From Craterostigma plantagineum (lineage: Eukaryota > Streptophyta > Magnoliopsida > Lamiales > Linderniaceae): a DNA stretch of 64,000 bases. Below the pieces are notes generated by a model that saw only the letters and a program-made list of their open reading frames with translations, was not told the DNA's origin and made no database searches. Numbering within the stretch: position 1 is the stretch's first letter; the number at the start of each line of letters is the position of its first letter. Made by a program: the position numbers and the translations under genes. The stretch lies in the NCBI GenBank assembly GCA_027422505.1, contig JAPQWV010000332.1:62001-126000 (forward strand). The letters run 5' to 3'. This document shows positions 12,301 to 25,332 of this stretch, piece by piece.

Positions 12301-15300
12301 AGCAAAACGGTCGAAAGAAGACATTCTGCTACCTTGATAAATTGACCATAGGTAACGCGTTGGCTGTTCGGATATCTATAGTAGACAGCAAACCCTGGCA
12401 TATTTCCACACTCTCTCTCATATATTGATTCATCACTCTACAGGTAAAGCAATAAGTTGGTCCAGCGTCCATGCAGATTGAAATAAAGTGCGCCAACATA
12501 TTTGATAGCAGTGTATGCTAAAAAGGGGGAATATCTGACCTTCCAGTAATATGCAGTCTTTAGTGTCTCAAATAGGAATCTCCCTAATCGACCCACTTCA
12601 TACTCAGTGCTGCAACATATCATTGGTTGCAACGTTTTACATATCAAAACGTCTATGTGGTTCACAGTGTTGAAGAACGGTGTTCCCAAGGAGTGAAGAG
12701 TATTCACGAAAATCGCACAGTAGACAGCGTCTGGCATGCTAAAGGTACACCGCGGAAATATACAACGTTGCAAAAATTCCATATTGATCTTTAAAGTATC
12801 AGGGCATGAACTCAACCACGTATCCTTCTCATGAGAAAGTCGTTGATGCACCGACTTAACATGGTCTTCATGCTTCTGGAGTTCCATTGTCAATCGATCC
12901 TGAGTCTCCTGAATCCTTTCTTTCTCTTTCTTCCTTTTGGCGATCGCAGAACTAGAATTGTCCGGTATTTCTTCAAGAGCCTTAAGAGCAGCATGGAGTT
13001 TAGCAATTTCAGATTCGTAACGACTCCTAGGCACATACAGATCGTATAGGGTAAGACCCCAGAAGGTGGTATACAAATCAGGGGATAGGCTGTTCCACGC
13101 CTTTGATGGCAGCATTGTCCTAACGGTGTCTAGAAGATCAAGCCATCTGCATATGACATGTTGAGGAGATAAGTACTAAGAGAAATAAATTATATGAACT
13201 AGCTGCTAAAAGAATTCTGGTTACGGACAATTACATTGATGACAAGAGGAATTAGAAAGGTTATTAAAAAAATGAACAGAGCTCTTTTTTATCATTACGT
13301 GACGGGCTTGCGCGAAGATCCTAGATCCAGAATCAATGTGGTAGACGAATCTGAAGACTCTGAGTCCTTTTCAGTAGTAGTATGGTCCTTTACTTCGTTG
13401 CACTGTAAAGGCCAGCACGTACCAGAACTGATTTGGCACTGGAAGAGTCTCATCACAGGCCGATAAATCAAGAATGCCACCTAATAGATAGCAAACAGAA
13501 AAATATTAAGATTATTGTGGAATTAAGAAAAGAATTCACAAAAGAAAACTGGCATTAAGATAAGAAGAGGATCTACCTCGGGATCCAGATGATACTGATA
13601 CACTAGTTCATCAAGAGTGGGAATGAGCAAAGCATAAGCTGATGTAGGAGTTACTGCACTGGAGAGAAATTCAACGTACTGAAGAAGCGTTCCATGGCAT
13701 CGATCGAATTGTTCACTGAACATTTTAATGTAAGGTACATCTGCTTGTATGACAACCCTGCATATCAATAAAAATGTATCATGAACATACAAAAGTGATG
13801 CTGTCTCATATCTAGCCTACATCTGCACACCCAAAATGAAAAATCTGTGAATCAGGGTAAATAACAATCTGGGAAAAATAGACTAACAGCAAAGAAACTT
13901 CTCAAATAAACTGTTAACTGTCCGAAGTTTTGACCCTCTAACAGAAGCACTTACACAGAACGATGTTGCGCTATGAGAAGTAATAAGGGAACTGCTAATT
14001 TAGCTTCTTCCTTAGGAAGCAGAGAATCTCTTAATCGGTTGGTGGATTTTATCAATGCCTGAAAGATAGAAGAAAGTAAGCTTTAGTAACTCAAGGAAAT
14101 TAATATTCAAGATGCACAAAATGGATCATTTGCTAATTGGGAGATGTTGCAAGTATGCTACAGAAAGGCATGCGCATTTATGAAGGATCTCCAAAAGTTT
14201 AGGAACCTTATTATTGCGTGTTACTCCAAAAGACGTGGCCTGATAACGAATGCTTTCACTTGCTGCCATCGCATCCAATTGTTCTTCGGTCATGTTCTCC
14301 GTATATTGTACATTAGCCATTTGCTGTATTAGTTCCTACACATCACAGGATATAACACATAAAATGCTTAATAGCACACACCAATTGGAACACCCGAACA
14401 CATATTCAGGGTGAAGAAAGAAACCTGGACAAGAACAAGCTCAATTCCATTGCCTTTCTTCAATTGATTAACGAGGTACTGGAAGAGGCCTCTGAGCTCC
14501 ATTGATGGATACTTTTTACACCTGGAAAGACAGGACTTTTTAATAGGTAGAAGCAGGCAATGAAAACCAATCCCGCCATGCATAAATAATACTATTGCTA
14601 TAACACCAGCAGGCCACATATCAAATCACTTGAGACAAATCAGCAAGAAAATATACATTTCTTTTGATCCGATTTACAGATACATTAAAAATACAAGAGA
14701 CTCGTTCTCAACTTATATGTAAGCGTATAGCTGTGCTGCTCATAACAGTATTCAACGTAAATTACTAGTTAGATTCTAAAAAACGGAAACCCATAACCAG
14801 ACTTTAGAGTGCAGTTAAGTCAACAGCAGAGATGGTCACACAGAACTTCATTTCTTCGTTTAGACATACGTCAAACATTGTTTTCATATTGTAACAATGT
14901 AAAATATGCAAGCAAAACAATCTTGTAATGCATTAGCTACGACGTATACTTCAAATTCTGCTGTAAACTCCATGGCTTTTAGAGCTACAGTATGAGTCAC
15001 CAAAAAAAGGTTCTCCAAATCTTCAAAGCATCAACGAGCAGAAAGAATCCGCGTTGATCCTCCCATAGACCAAAAAATAGTGCAAGAAAGTTGAAGTTAC
15101 AAACTGACTGATTCCCCGAAACTCCGTGTAAACCAGTCAGGCACGTCAATCAATTGAACTAGATACACCCGCAATACCAGCAGCAGCACAAGGAAAAATA
15201 GTAAGTCAACGAAGCCAAAGAATGAATCCCAGTCCTGATACCACTGATTCTTACAACAGACCAAAGCGGGCAACTTAAGTGTACCACATACCCTCACTGT

Positions 15301-18300
15301 TACTTCAAGTAAGATGTGGAGTCCATGTGTAGAGAGCTCTCTAACGACATAAGAAACTATCTTAATGTCTTCAATTGGGTTAATCAAATACAGCTGTTAT
15401 CAAGTCTTCATTAAGCCGTACAATGTAGAAGTTCAAAGAATGGAGCAGAGCATGAAGAGAGAACTTTCTAATATGGATCCAAATAGCAAGTCGATCTTCA
15501 TCTTATTTGGCTTAAAAAGCTAATTGTAAATCTTCAGAGTGGTATAATTATCAGCGAGAACACTAATATGGGTGCTGAAGACCAGGGCAGATCATGATTG
15601 AACTTATTTGGTAATACGCCAATGAGTCATCTTGCCTTCTATTCCGATGTCTACTTCAAAGTCGGTCCAACATCGTCACTAAAAAAGTCAGACATGACAA
15701 CCAATGCTTTCAGGTAATACCAGTATAGATTGGTATGCAACCAACTAAAACTCCTTCGTATGGATCGATAAGTATAAAGGGAATAAGCTATTGAGCAAGT
15801 TCTTGGGACTTATTCCCTTTTTTAATCCATTTTTTTTTTGTGCTTTCCCTCAAGACAATATGGACACTTTCCCCAACTTCACAAGCACAAAAGAAAAACC
15901 AGGTGAAGCAACAATGAATAGCCCATATCTCTTAATTCCACTATATCTCCACCTCCTACTATAGCTATCTTTGAAAGATAAATCGGCACTGGCAAACTGG
16001 AAAAGCAACCCACGGGAATCTAGGTTCTTTCGACAGTCATTGATTGAGTACGAATGCTAAACCTTTCACATATCTGTAAAATAATAGTCACCGAAGACAA
16101 ACCTAAAAGGAACGCAATAAAATAAGAAATTTAATCTGTATAAAGAAGGCATGGGATAGTTAGTTCATAAATTCCAAGACCACTTCTTCGTTAAAGAAAA
16201 AAATTGAGCATGAAATCACCTTCATTTCGCAAGTATAAGCAAGCAAAAACAATAAATGAAAAAAAATACATACAAGTGTCCCCAAAAAGATGCCAGAGAT
16301 TGTAGCCAGTCTGACAAATTAAGACCGTCATCTTTAAGTTTCTCACGTCCACCTTGAGCCAAGCGTTCGATCACAACATACTCCAATATATCATACTCCA
16401 GCTTTTAATACAGGCAGTGACACAAAAGGAACAATTAGATAAAGCAAACAGATAGTAGATTCAACATGAGATGAGGAAGAAGGAACCATAGTAACAGTGT
16501 AAGCTCTACTCGCTAAAAGTTCCAATCACATACCAGAGGTTAAAAAGAAGTTGGTAAAATTATTAAAAATTGGTAAAATTATTTAGACAACGGACCTGTG
16601 TCAAATATTTGAATGCGTCCACAACTGGGGCAATCATGTCCCTGTAAGCCTCAATCTATAGAATGGGAAGGTAAATGTGTATTTTTAGCTTAAAGAATAG
16701 AGCATGATGGACTTCCACTGTCCAAGAAAAAGTACCTGATGAACTATTGTTCGAAGAACAGTCATTGGATTTCCATGAGCTAATTTGGCAACCATTCTCC
16801 CAAGCTGCTTCAGGTTTTCCTTGGCAAGTCGTTTTAAGATCCTTCGTGTATCCAACTGCAAGAGACTTCTGCAATTAACAAAAAAATTCACAAACTTTTT
16901 CAAGTCCAGTGAGCACCGAACCATACCCTAGCAGTTTGCCTAGCTGCCAAAATCATTGGAGATTGTTCATCATCTTTTTCCCATTCACCATACAAACGAT
17001 ATCGAACCTGATGCAATGCCCAAAACAAATAATTGAGCTTATATAAGAAAGATAATGTTCCGCAAATGGAAACAAAAGGATCGCGAATTGGTAGCAACCT
17101 CATAGGGAAGGTGACACATTAGCCACCATATCTCCTGACCAATGGCAGGATTTGCAGGTATCAACTGTAAAGAAGGAAGAAGACATGCTCCAAGAGCTTC
17201 CTCGATTCTCAATCTTGCATCTTTCAGGTGGAGACGTGGATTTTGATTTCCGATCGTCACAGTGTTAGGACTAAAGGCCCCATCACCATCACTGACAAGC
17301 TCCAGGGCACAAAGGTAATAGGCTCTCAAAACTCTGGATATCTGCAAATCCCATCACCAGGAAATAGTATATTAGGACGAGCACCACGAACTAAATAGGT
17401 TGGAACAAATAATCGGGCATACCTTCTGCAGCAACAAGGTATCACGATAAAGATAAGGTCCAACAGAAGTAAGCATTTCAAAGAGCTCTCTTGGGAGGTT
17501 TATGAATGATCTTTTGGGAAATGAGTTTTCTGTCTCTGAGTTTGTATTGTGTCCAACAGATAAACTAGCACTTGAAGGTTGCATCTGACATAAGTTATAG
17601 GCCGATAAAATTGACTGCTCTATGAGCCTGAAACACAACCACAAAAGCAAGAAAATAGATAATGTCAACATGTGAAGGCACCAAGTGAGAAATGAACACA
17701 GAATCCAGCATCCAATATTCTTAGCAATATAACAGTTAAATGGAATTGTATCTGACATTCAACTTTACCTAAACACGCCCCCGCAAATTTCAGTATATTC
17801 CACGGGATTAAGGGGTGAGAGACGATCCAGCAGTTGATGGGCATGATACCTGAACCGATACATTCATAACAACTAAGAAATATACAATATTGCGAGGAGA
17901 AAAAAGATAGCACAAAACATGTTAAAATGAGCATCGATTGCCTAAGTGCTGGATGGAATCAGGACATAAGCAATAACTATCTCAATATAACCAGATAAAC
18001 CTCAAAATTGACTCAAGATGAATGTTTCAAGTTACCAGTCATCCATGTCAAGGAAACCCAACAACAATCCAAGAGTTTGACTATTCACAAGCTCCAAGGA
18101 TCGTTCAGCCACGGCTGCTATTTCCATGTCCAGAGCAGCAAAAAGATCAACAGTTACATCTCCCTGTTTCTCGTCCTCCATGAGATCCTTCCCCGTGGCG
18201 GCAAGATTGATTTTCCCAATTCTATTAGCCTGCTCTCTCACGAGGCACAAGACATCACCAAGCGCAAAATTCATCAGTCAATAAAAAATGTGAGACAAAA

Positions 18301-21300
18301 TGGATTGAGTATTAGGGTGGGATGCTCAAAAAATCGCCAAGCATTTGAGATGGATCTTATATTTTTATCTCCAGTACGCAATATGATGCCACTAGTCAAA
18401 TGGCACCTTATCAGAGGAAATTAGCAGGTGTTGGATGACTACCCATCGACTAGGAACAAAACTAAGTCAAAACCTAATTACTGGAACAAGAGAACAGCAA
18501 GAGAGTTATCCGGGTACCTCGTCAAGTCTCTTAGCTGAGAAGGCACTGTAATGCTCAAATGCCTCGTCATCCTTGGGAAGCAAATGAGAATATCTAAAAG
18601 AAAATTTATAATGCAGAAGAGACATTGATCAACATGTTGCGACATTTTCACGAGTAAATAACATTTCGTATTGAAACATTTATGTCAAAATGCTATAAAT
18701 AATCACCAGAGGGAACGGCATATCGGAATAAAATATGCAACTACATAATATTTTAAGATAAAATATATTGAAGAATCGAAAAATCACAAAGGAAATCCTG
18801 TTATAGCAAAATATGGAAGAGAGAGCAGAATAAAGGCCTACTCACATGGTATCAACGTCAATAAAGTCCTTTTTCACCAATAACGCAGTGAGCTGATAAA
18901 GACCTTTAGGAACAAGACTATTATTCTCCATCCGCTGGTAGAATTGAAACTTGAATCCAAGAATTTGTGATGCATGGGACTGAAAAACATTAAAAATTAA
19001 TTGACATACAAACATTATGTTCTACAAAACAAATGTAGCAACCATCTTATATATAATATATATGCAGTAAGCATTTTGCAAAAAGCAATTTGAAGCTATA
19101 CCTTGGGGAAAATAGGAATCAGGTCCAAGAAAACACTACTGTTAAGCTGAAGCTCAAAACATTCCAACACCTTTATTATACACATCGAAGTCAGGTAAAT
19201 ATCTTGTCAGATTTAAAAGAGCAGTATAATGGATCACGAGGAGCAACCAAGGACAAAAGACATGTAACTTACTATGTCAAAAACTCTATTTGGATCCAGA
19301 TCAAAGTGGCCAATTAATGACTGAAAAGTTCGCGAAATAAACTAAATGAGTATAATTGGTATATATCGAATCAGATTCATCTCAGATTAAGTTAAACCTT
19401 GAACCTTAATAGTTCCTATTACGGAAGCTGAAGCATTTACAGTTGACACCTCAGGAACCTGACAGAGGAGGGTAACCTACGAAAGAGATAACGATAAGAT
19501 AATTTAACAGCTAGCAAAAAATGCCAACGCAATGCTAATATTTTTAGTTGTTTATAGATTATTAGTTACTTGCAACGTTTACAAATCATGTATCGTGAAT
19601 AATTAAGACCTTTAAGAATTAGATCACGATAGTCAAATTAACAGATGCTAAACATACCAGTTTTGCATAGCCCTCACTTTCTTCTCGAAGCAAATTAAAT
19701 TTTGTTTGTTGATAAAGAAGGCGGGTGTTTACTCGGACCTGAAGACGAACCATGAGATTACACAACAAAATGATATAGCAGTAACATAAATGGAAAAAAC
19801 AAAGACCTCTTTTGACTTCAAATCCACTGCCTTTATCTTGATCATTTCAGACTCCCACAAAAATTCTTCCTGCATGTTATTTATGAAAATATAACAGTAA
19901 ATGCCCTCCATGCACAAATGTTTTAGCTAACAAGAAATTTCACCAAATGAAGCTTTTACCTCACAGCGCTCCTGAAAGTACCTCAACGGGACTAGCGCAG
20001 ATTCTACCAGCCATTTTGCCTAGAGAAAAAATGTGAAGAACAAATATTCAATGCTCACATACCAAGTATCAATGTATTCAGAAATTCAGTTAAATTATTT
20101 ATTTATACTCCTATTTCATTTTTCAATAACTTAACTTATGATCAAATTGGTGATTCTCTTTTTTCCCTATATACTTACGTAGTTTACACTTCTATGTTAA
20201 TAAGTCAACAGCGACCCAATTTTGAATTTTCAGATGATGTATCAACATCCTAAAGGAGAAGTGCTACTACATAAACATGTGGTATAGAATCATCCAAATT
20301 GGTCATCCAACACGGAGCTGACTATTAACACACAATCTTCAGGCTACAAAAATGTGTAGTTTCATACAACCAATGTCATGTATTGTCATAGTTTTGTCCT
20401 CAACTAAAACTTTAAGGAGATCAAAAGTTGCAGAATTTATAATGATACGCAAGGGAAATTGGAAAACTAACCAGTTTCACAAGGCGAGTTCGGTATTCAC
20501 CAGACAAGGTAAGCTGCAATAAAGTTAGCTATAAATTAGGTTCTAGCAGCTATTTAGCGCAATTAGCATACTCGGGTAAATCAAACTTGTTATGAACACA
20601 AGTGAAAACTAGCATTCTTTATTTAGAGAATTCACAAAGAAGTGAAACTATCAGGTGTGATCAGTTTCGACTTATAATCATGATTATGACCGCAGACATA
20701 TACTATCATATGTTTCAAGAATTTAAGTCTTTTGAAAGATGAAATTTCATGTCATGACTTGGAGAAGCTTCTAACAGTAATAAAAATATCGAAATAAATA
20801 GCCAAAGTTCTCAAGGACACAAAAGCTTCTCCAGCCATACACACCGAGTAGTACATAAACATGTATAGAGTAATCTTAAAAGCCTAGGAATATGATAACT
20901 CACATCTTGTGCCATCTGGGTAACAATATCTGCAAAATATGATCCTATATCTTCATCTGGACCACAATCCTCAAAATCTACAGCTTCCAAAGCTGATTTA
21001 CATTTTTGATAAGGCATATCACCTCGAACCTGATAAGCAATTACAAGCCTCTTCATATACCAAGCTAATAAAAAAAACATAAAAAAAAAAAAAAGAAAGG
21101 AATCACAATAAAACCCCATGAAGAACTCCCACACATAAATTTCTACAAACTATCTAGGCAAAAATGAGGATCCACAGATATCCTGGGAAGATGGGCATAA
21201 AATTTGAACCAAGTTACTCCACACAATTCATTGGAAGATTATCCGAGCTCAATGAAGCATCATTCCAACAAACCCAGAATTTTTCTTTGATTTAGTTCAA

Positions 21301-21742
21301 TAGCCTACCAATTACACAAAACAATCACTTAAGCTACCATTATTTTTACGTAACAGCAGCACGTTCAAGTTTGGCTTGACTGATAGTAAAAGTTACTAGT
21401 CTGGCATGAGCGTGCTCGATTCAACATAAATAACTAACAAACGTATTCAAAACCAAGAAAGGAAGGATCAAAGGAATAAGCTCAACGAATACAAGGGATT
21501 AATTAAGAAGCTCAGAAGAACATCATGAAAACGAAGGTATACACAAGTACAAACAAAAAACACAGTGCAAAATAGATTAAAACTAAATAAATAAAATAGA
21601 TTATCACCATGGTGAAGCAGAGTTCATAGAGAAATCGAAGTACTCGCACGGGAGACGGAAATCTGAAACTTGAATTAGCATTCTTCAATTCTTTAACAGA
21701 ATCTTCCGTGACGTAGATACACTCCACGGGAGGCAGAGACAT
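9310..21742 (-). CDS. THO2: THO complex subunit 2 (THOC2), complete gene of about 35 exons
   Basis: This is the scaffold subunit of the nuclear THO/TREX complex, which couples transcription to mRNP assembly and export and, in plants, supports small-RNA pathways. Translation starts at 21742-21740 (MSLPPVECIYVTED, the start known for plant THO2; an in-frame ATG lies 15 bp upstream) and stops at 9312-9310 after EPKRRHRK. Exons add up to about 1,770 residues, close to the roughly 1,800 of the family. Good landmarks are exons at 21742-21610, 18233-18036, 17629-17422, 17341-17098, 16400-16273, 13756-13577, 13147-12540 (with LPSKAWNSLSPDLYTTFWGL and CPDTLKINMEFLQRCIFPRC), 12146-11991, 10661-9884, 9800-9521 and 9379-9310. 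The C-terminal exon 10661-9884 is charged, rich in RD/RS and poly-proline, and probably disordered. No frame break was seen. Borders of the smaller exons are approximate. Confidence 0.95.
14520..16273 (-). other. Longest intron of THO2
   Basis: This 1.75-kb intron separates the exon ending LQSLASFWGHL from the exon starting CKKYPSMELRGLF. No transposon ends, RNA gene or supported ORF was recognised inside it. The remaining THO2 introns are mostly 80-800 bp. Confidence 0.75.
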
Positions 21743-22653
21743 TTTCGAGCTCAACAAACGAGAGAATTTCTTATGTCCGAAGCTAAATTCAGATTATGAG
21801 AAATTAGGGTTTCCCATGTTTCAGACAAGATTTGGGGCCATGATTGCAAGAAGGGTTTTTTGGGTCTTGGGGAGGAATGAGCGTTAAAATTGATCAAGCA
21901 AGAATCTCTTAATTGAAAAAAAAAGAAAAAGAAAAGGAAATTGTAATTTAAAACTGACGAAACTGAAAAGAAAAAGAAAAATATGACTACTCCGTTGTGC
22001 TATTATTGGGCTTTCCATTGATCGTTTAATTACATTATTGGGCCTCCGGGTCCATGATGAGCCTGTTATTAGGGGTCTATTCCTTCATGGCTTGAATTTA
22101 ACAACTCATTAGATTATCTTCAACCGAAAAAACTCGATCTAAAACTCAAATTCATTCTCAAATTCAAAATGCGGTAATTCTTCTTCAACTATCGAACCAA
22201 TACCAAACTCAAAAACTATTTTTTGTAATATTCCCTTCTACCCAACTATTATTACCTATATATGTTTCAAGATTACGCATTAGACCACGATATTATTGTA
22301 AGTTCGAATGAAAAGTTTTCTTTTATAAAGTTAATAGTAAAATCAATGTTTTTTAAACTAGAACAAAATCGATAAAATATTATTTTAAATTTCAAATGGA
22401 AAGTTTTTCTTATATAATTTATTTATTTTGTTATTTTTTATATGGATACTTTACTAATTAAGATAAATAGAGGGGTATGTATTGAAATCTTATAAATATT
22501 AAATTCAATTATTGGGAAATTCCATTTGCAAACACATTTTGAGTTTGAAACGTGGGAGATAAGATAAATTCGAACCATTTTGCCTTTGCGTTTGGAGTAT
22601 GTTGGAGTAATATTACTTCACTTTTTTGAATTTTTTGATATCTATTGGATATG
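21743..22653 (-). promoter_or_regulatory. THO2 5' UTR and presumed promoter region
   Basis: AT-rich upstream DNA of THO2, with no ORF support. It runs up to the target duplication of the solo LTR. The THO2 promoter should lie here, but no core element could be placed with confidence. Confidence 0.4.
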
Positions 22654-22658
22654 CTCTT

Positions 22659-23377
22659 TGTTGGGAATTAGTGACCCAAAACTCGAGTACTCGGTGTTAG
22701 AATCGAGGGGAACAAGTCGGAAATCGATCGGGGACGAGATCGGAGCAGCGCGCACCGAAACGAGCCCGCAGCCGGGGATCGCAGGCACACGCAAGAAGGG
22801 CCACGTCCGTGAAGGATGCCTGGCATGGCCGTGACGCGGCCGCCTTCCGAGGCCGTGAAGGCCATCTGGGAGAAGTTTTGTGGTGCGCGAAGGTCGTTCG
22901 AAGATCGTTTGAAAGTGGGAAAACTTCACGGCCGTGAAGACCTATGTACGAGGTCGTGAAGCGCGACAAAAGATGTAGACATGAAGCCCTGATTGTGTCA
23001 CGGCTGTGACAAGACATGTCCGGGCCATGAAGCGTGACAGAGTTCTTGTAAGCAGTTATAATAAGTTTGGGAACCGGCTAGGAAACTTCTAGACCTATTT
23101 CCGAGTATTAATAGGTCAAATTGGCTCGACTGTACTAAGAAAATAGAGAGTAAGTGTGATATTTGTAATCTCTTCAAATAGTTCGGAATAAAATAAAGCG
23201 ATTGATCCGTGGACGTAGACTCAAGAACGAGTCGAACCACGTTAAAAGCTGTTTATGGTTTTATCTTCTCTAGTTCTCGAGCGTTTTAACACATCAAGAT
23301 CGAAACTTTCGACTTGATCTTCACACACCCACGGAAGAACGCTAAGATTTGAACCTAAGAGCGTCGGAATCTCAACA
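22659..23377 (+). mobile_element. Solo LTR, copia-like, 719 bp
   Basis: The sequence starts TGTTGGGAATTAGTG and ends CGGAATCTCAACA (TG...CA, with TGTTG/CAACA inverted ends). The exact 5-bp duplication CTCTT flanks it (22654-22658 and 23378-23382). No internal region or second LTR exists, so it is a solo LTR left by LTR-LTR recombination. A TATA-like TATAATAA is at 23057 and a poly(A)-signal-like AATAAAATAAA near 23190, giving a plus orientation. The stretch with GTGGACGTAGACTC followed by CGAACCACGTTAAA is common in plant copia LTRs. The palindromic CACGGCCGTGA modules upstream of the TATA are described separately. Confidence 0.9.
22822..23031 (+). promoter_or_regulatory. CACGGCCGTGA palindrome modules in the U3 of the solo LTR
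   Basis: Three modules precede the TATA-like box at 23057. The clearest are the palindrome CTTCACGGCCGTGAAG (22924-22939), with a half-site TCGTGAA 15 bp later (22954-22960), and GTCACGGCTGTGAC (22997-23010), with a half-site CCATGAA 14 bp later. A more degenerate copy begins GCATGGCCGTGAC near 22823, with CCGTGAA at 22853. Spacer and order match those of the Athila C LTRs at 39.9 and 52.8 kb. A role as protein-binding sites is inferred. Confidence 0.6.
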
Positions 23378-23686
23378 CTCTTATTGGGTGTTTAAAGATA
23401 AGATAAAAAAGGAAATCCGCAAAAGCAAAAAGTATTAAGGCGTGAACTTACTGCTAAAATACATTAGTCTGATTTGAAATAAACGAACGGTGGATTGAAA
23501 GTTATATGAGTAAAATCTTAATTATACAAATGCAAAGATTTTGTTCTTAACGCTAACGTGAAGTCGTTTTTTTTTTTTTTTCATTTTATAAAGAAAATTA
23601 TACATAAGATAAAGTCCAAATATGTCTTTCCGATAACAAGAAAATTTACAGCACGGACAAAAGCTTACATGTAAGTAAAAGAAAAC

Positions 23687-24873
23687 GGGAAAAACCATTT
23701 TTCGTCCCCAATGTTTACCTTATGAGCGTTTTTGGTCCCCGATGTCTTAACTTGCCACATTTAGTCCCCCATGTTTCTTGATTTGAACCAATTTGGTCCA
23801 CAGTTAAATCTACCGTCAATTTAGACGGAAAAGTCAGCGTTAGCGAAGCGACGGAAATTCCGTCGCTAAAGGAAAAAAGTAAAAAAAAAATGATCAATTA
23901 AACATAAAAAATGAGGAAAATTCAAAATAAAGGAAAAAATTCAAACAATAGAGTAAAAAATTCAAAAAAAATAATATTATTAATAAATAAATAAAAAATA
24001 AATAATGACAAAAAATAAATAATAACAAAAATAAAATAATAAATTAAAATTTAATTTATTAAATAGATAATAAACATGTATTAAAATGATAATAAAAATT
24101 TAATTTAGAAAAATAAATTACAAATAAATTTAATTAAATAAAAATTTAAACGATAATAAAAATCTAGTAAAACAGATAAAAAAATACAACATTAAAATAA
24201 AACGTAAAAAATATTTTTATTTACTTTTTATAAATCTTAAATTTATATTTATCATTTTTAAATGTTAGTTTATTATTTTTATAATTATTTATCTTTTTAT
24301 AATTATTTATTTTTTCTATAATTTATTAGTAATATTCTTTTCTTTTATTTTTTACTCTATTTTATTTAAATTTTTATTTAAATTTTATTTTTAGTTTATT
24401 TTTAATTTATTTGTACTTTAATTCCTAAATTAAATTTTTATTATCATTTTAATACATTTTTATTATCTATTTACTAAATTAAATTTTATTTTATTATTTT
24501 ATTTTTGTTATTATTTATTTTTTTTCATTATTTAATTTTTATTAATTTATTAGTAATATTATTGTTTTGAATTGTTTACTCTATTTTTTGAATTTTTCCT
24601 TTATTTTGAATTTTCCTCATTTTTATGTTTAATTTATCATTTTTTTTACTTTTTTCCTTTAGCAACGGAAATTCCGTCGCTAATTCCGTCGCTAATTTTG
24701 TGACGGAATTTCCGTCGCTAACGCTGACTTTTCCGTCTAAATTGACGGTAAATTTAATAGTGGACCAAATTGGTTCAAATCAAGAAACATGAGGGACTAA
24801 ATATGGCAAGTTGAAATATCGGGGACCAAAAACGCCCATAGGGTAAACATTGAGGACCAAAATGGTTTTTCCC
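23687..24873. mobile_element. Non-autonomous Mutator-like element with very long inverted arms
   Basis: The ends GGGAAAAACCATTTT and its inverse are flanked by the exact 10-bp duplication AAAAGAAAAC (23677-23686 and 24874-24883), within the 8-11 bp range of MULEs. The first 200 bp of each arm are near-perfect inverse copies, and the inverse relation continues through the AT-rich centre, so nearly all 1,187 bp can fold into one hairpin. Each arm also holds the inner palindrome CGACGGAAATTCCGTCG. No transposase is encoded. It lies between THO2 and the cytochrome b561 gene. Confidence 0.92.
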
Positions 24874-25249
24874 AAAAGAAAACAGTAGATAGATATAGTC
24901 CAAAAAAAAAAAAATTTAAAGGTACAATACCAAGAGTTTTTAGCCCGCTTTAAATTCCTTTCAAAATCTGTTTCGAAAATACAAATAGACAAAATTACAA
25001 CCAAAAAAAAAATTGTGGATTGTATTTCCTCGCAGTTTAATTTTATCTTCTCATCGTAAAGTTACAAATCTTCTGTTTCGTATTTCCATTTCAATGGTAA
25101 AGAGAAAATGCTACTTTTACTTTGCATGGAGTAAGACACTGCTTTTCAATATCCCTTGCTAATGCACAAAGTCTCTTCCCATGTCATAATATTCTACGCC
25201 AACTCCACAAGCTACCTAAAGTTCAATTAACAATTCCATCAATTTTTTT

Positions 25250-25260
25250 CCTATATATAT
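25250..25260 (+). promoter_or_regulatory. Probable TATA box of the cytochrome b561 gene
   Basis: CTATATATATAC lies about 75 bp upstream of the ATG at 25333, a fitting distance for a short 5' UTR. It is the only strong TATA-like stretch close to the start. Confidence 0.5.
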
Positions 25261-25332
25261 ACATATATGAACTCAAATCTCGGTAAATATCATGCACAAG
25301 TTTTGGCATATACACACATATTATCGCAGATC

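Noticed and set aside
18008..18424. A plus-strand ORF of 138 codons inside THO2
   Set aside because: It is antisense to a clear THO2 exon (18233-18036) and its flanking intron sequence, and has no domain of its own.
22580..23017. Overlapping ORFs on both strands inside the solo LTR
   Set aside because: They come from the GC-rich palindromic modules and show no known domain. The TG...CA ends and target duplication explain the region as an LTR.
25267..25332. An upstream in-frame ATG for cytochrome b561 (MNSNLGKYHAQ)
   Set aside because: It starts too close to the TATA-like stretch to be the likely start. The ATG at 25333 gives the family-like N-terminus and length.
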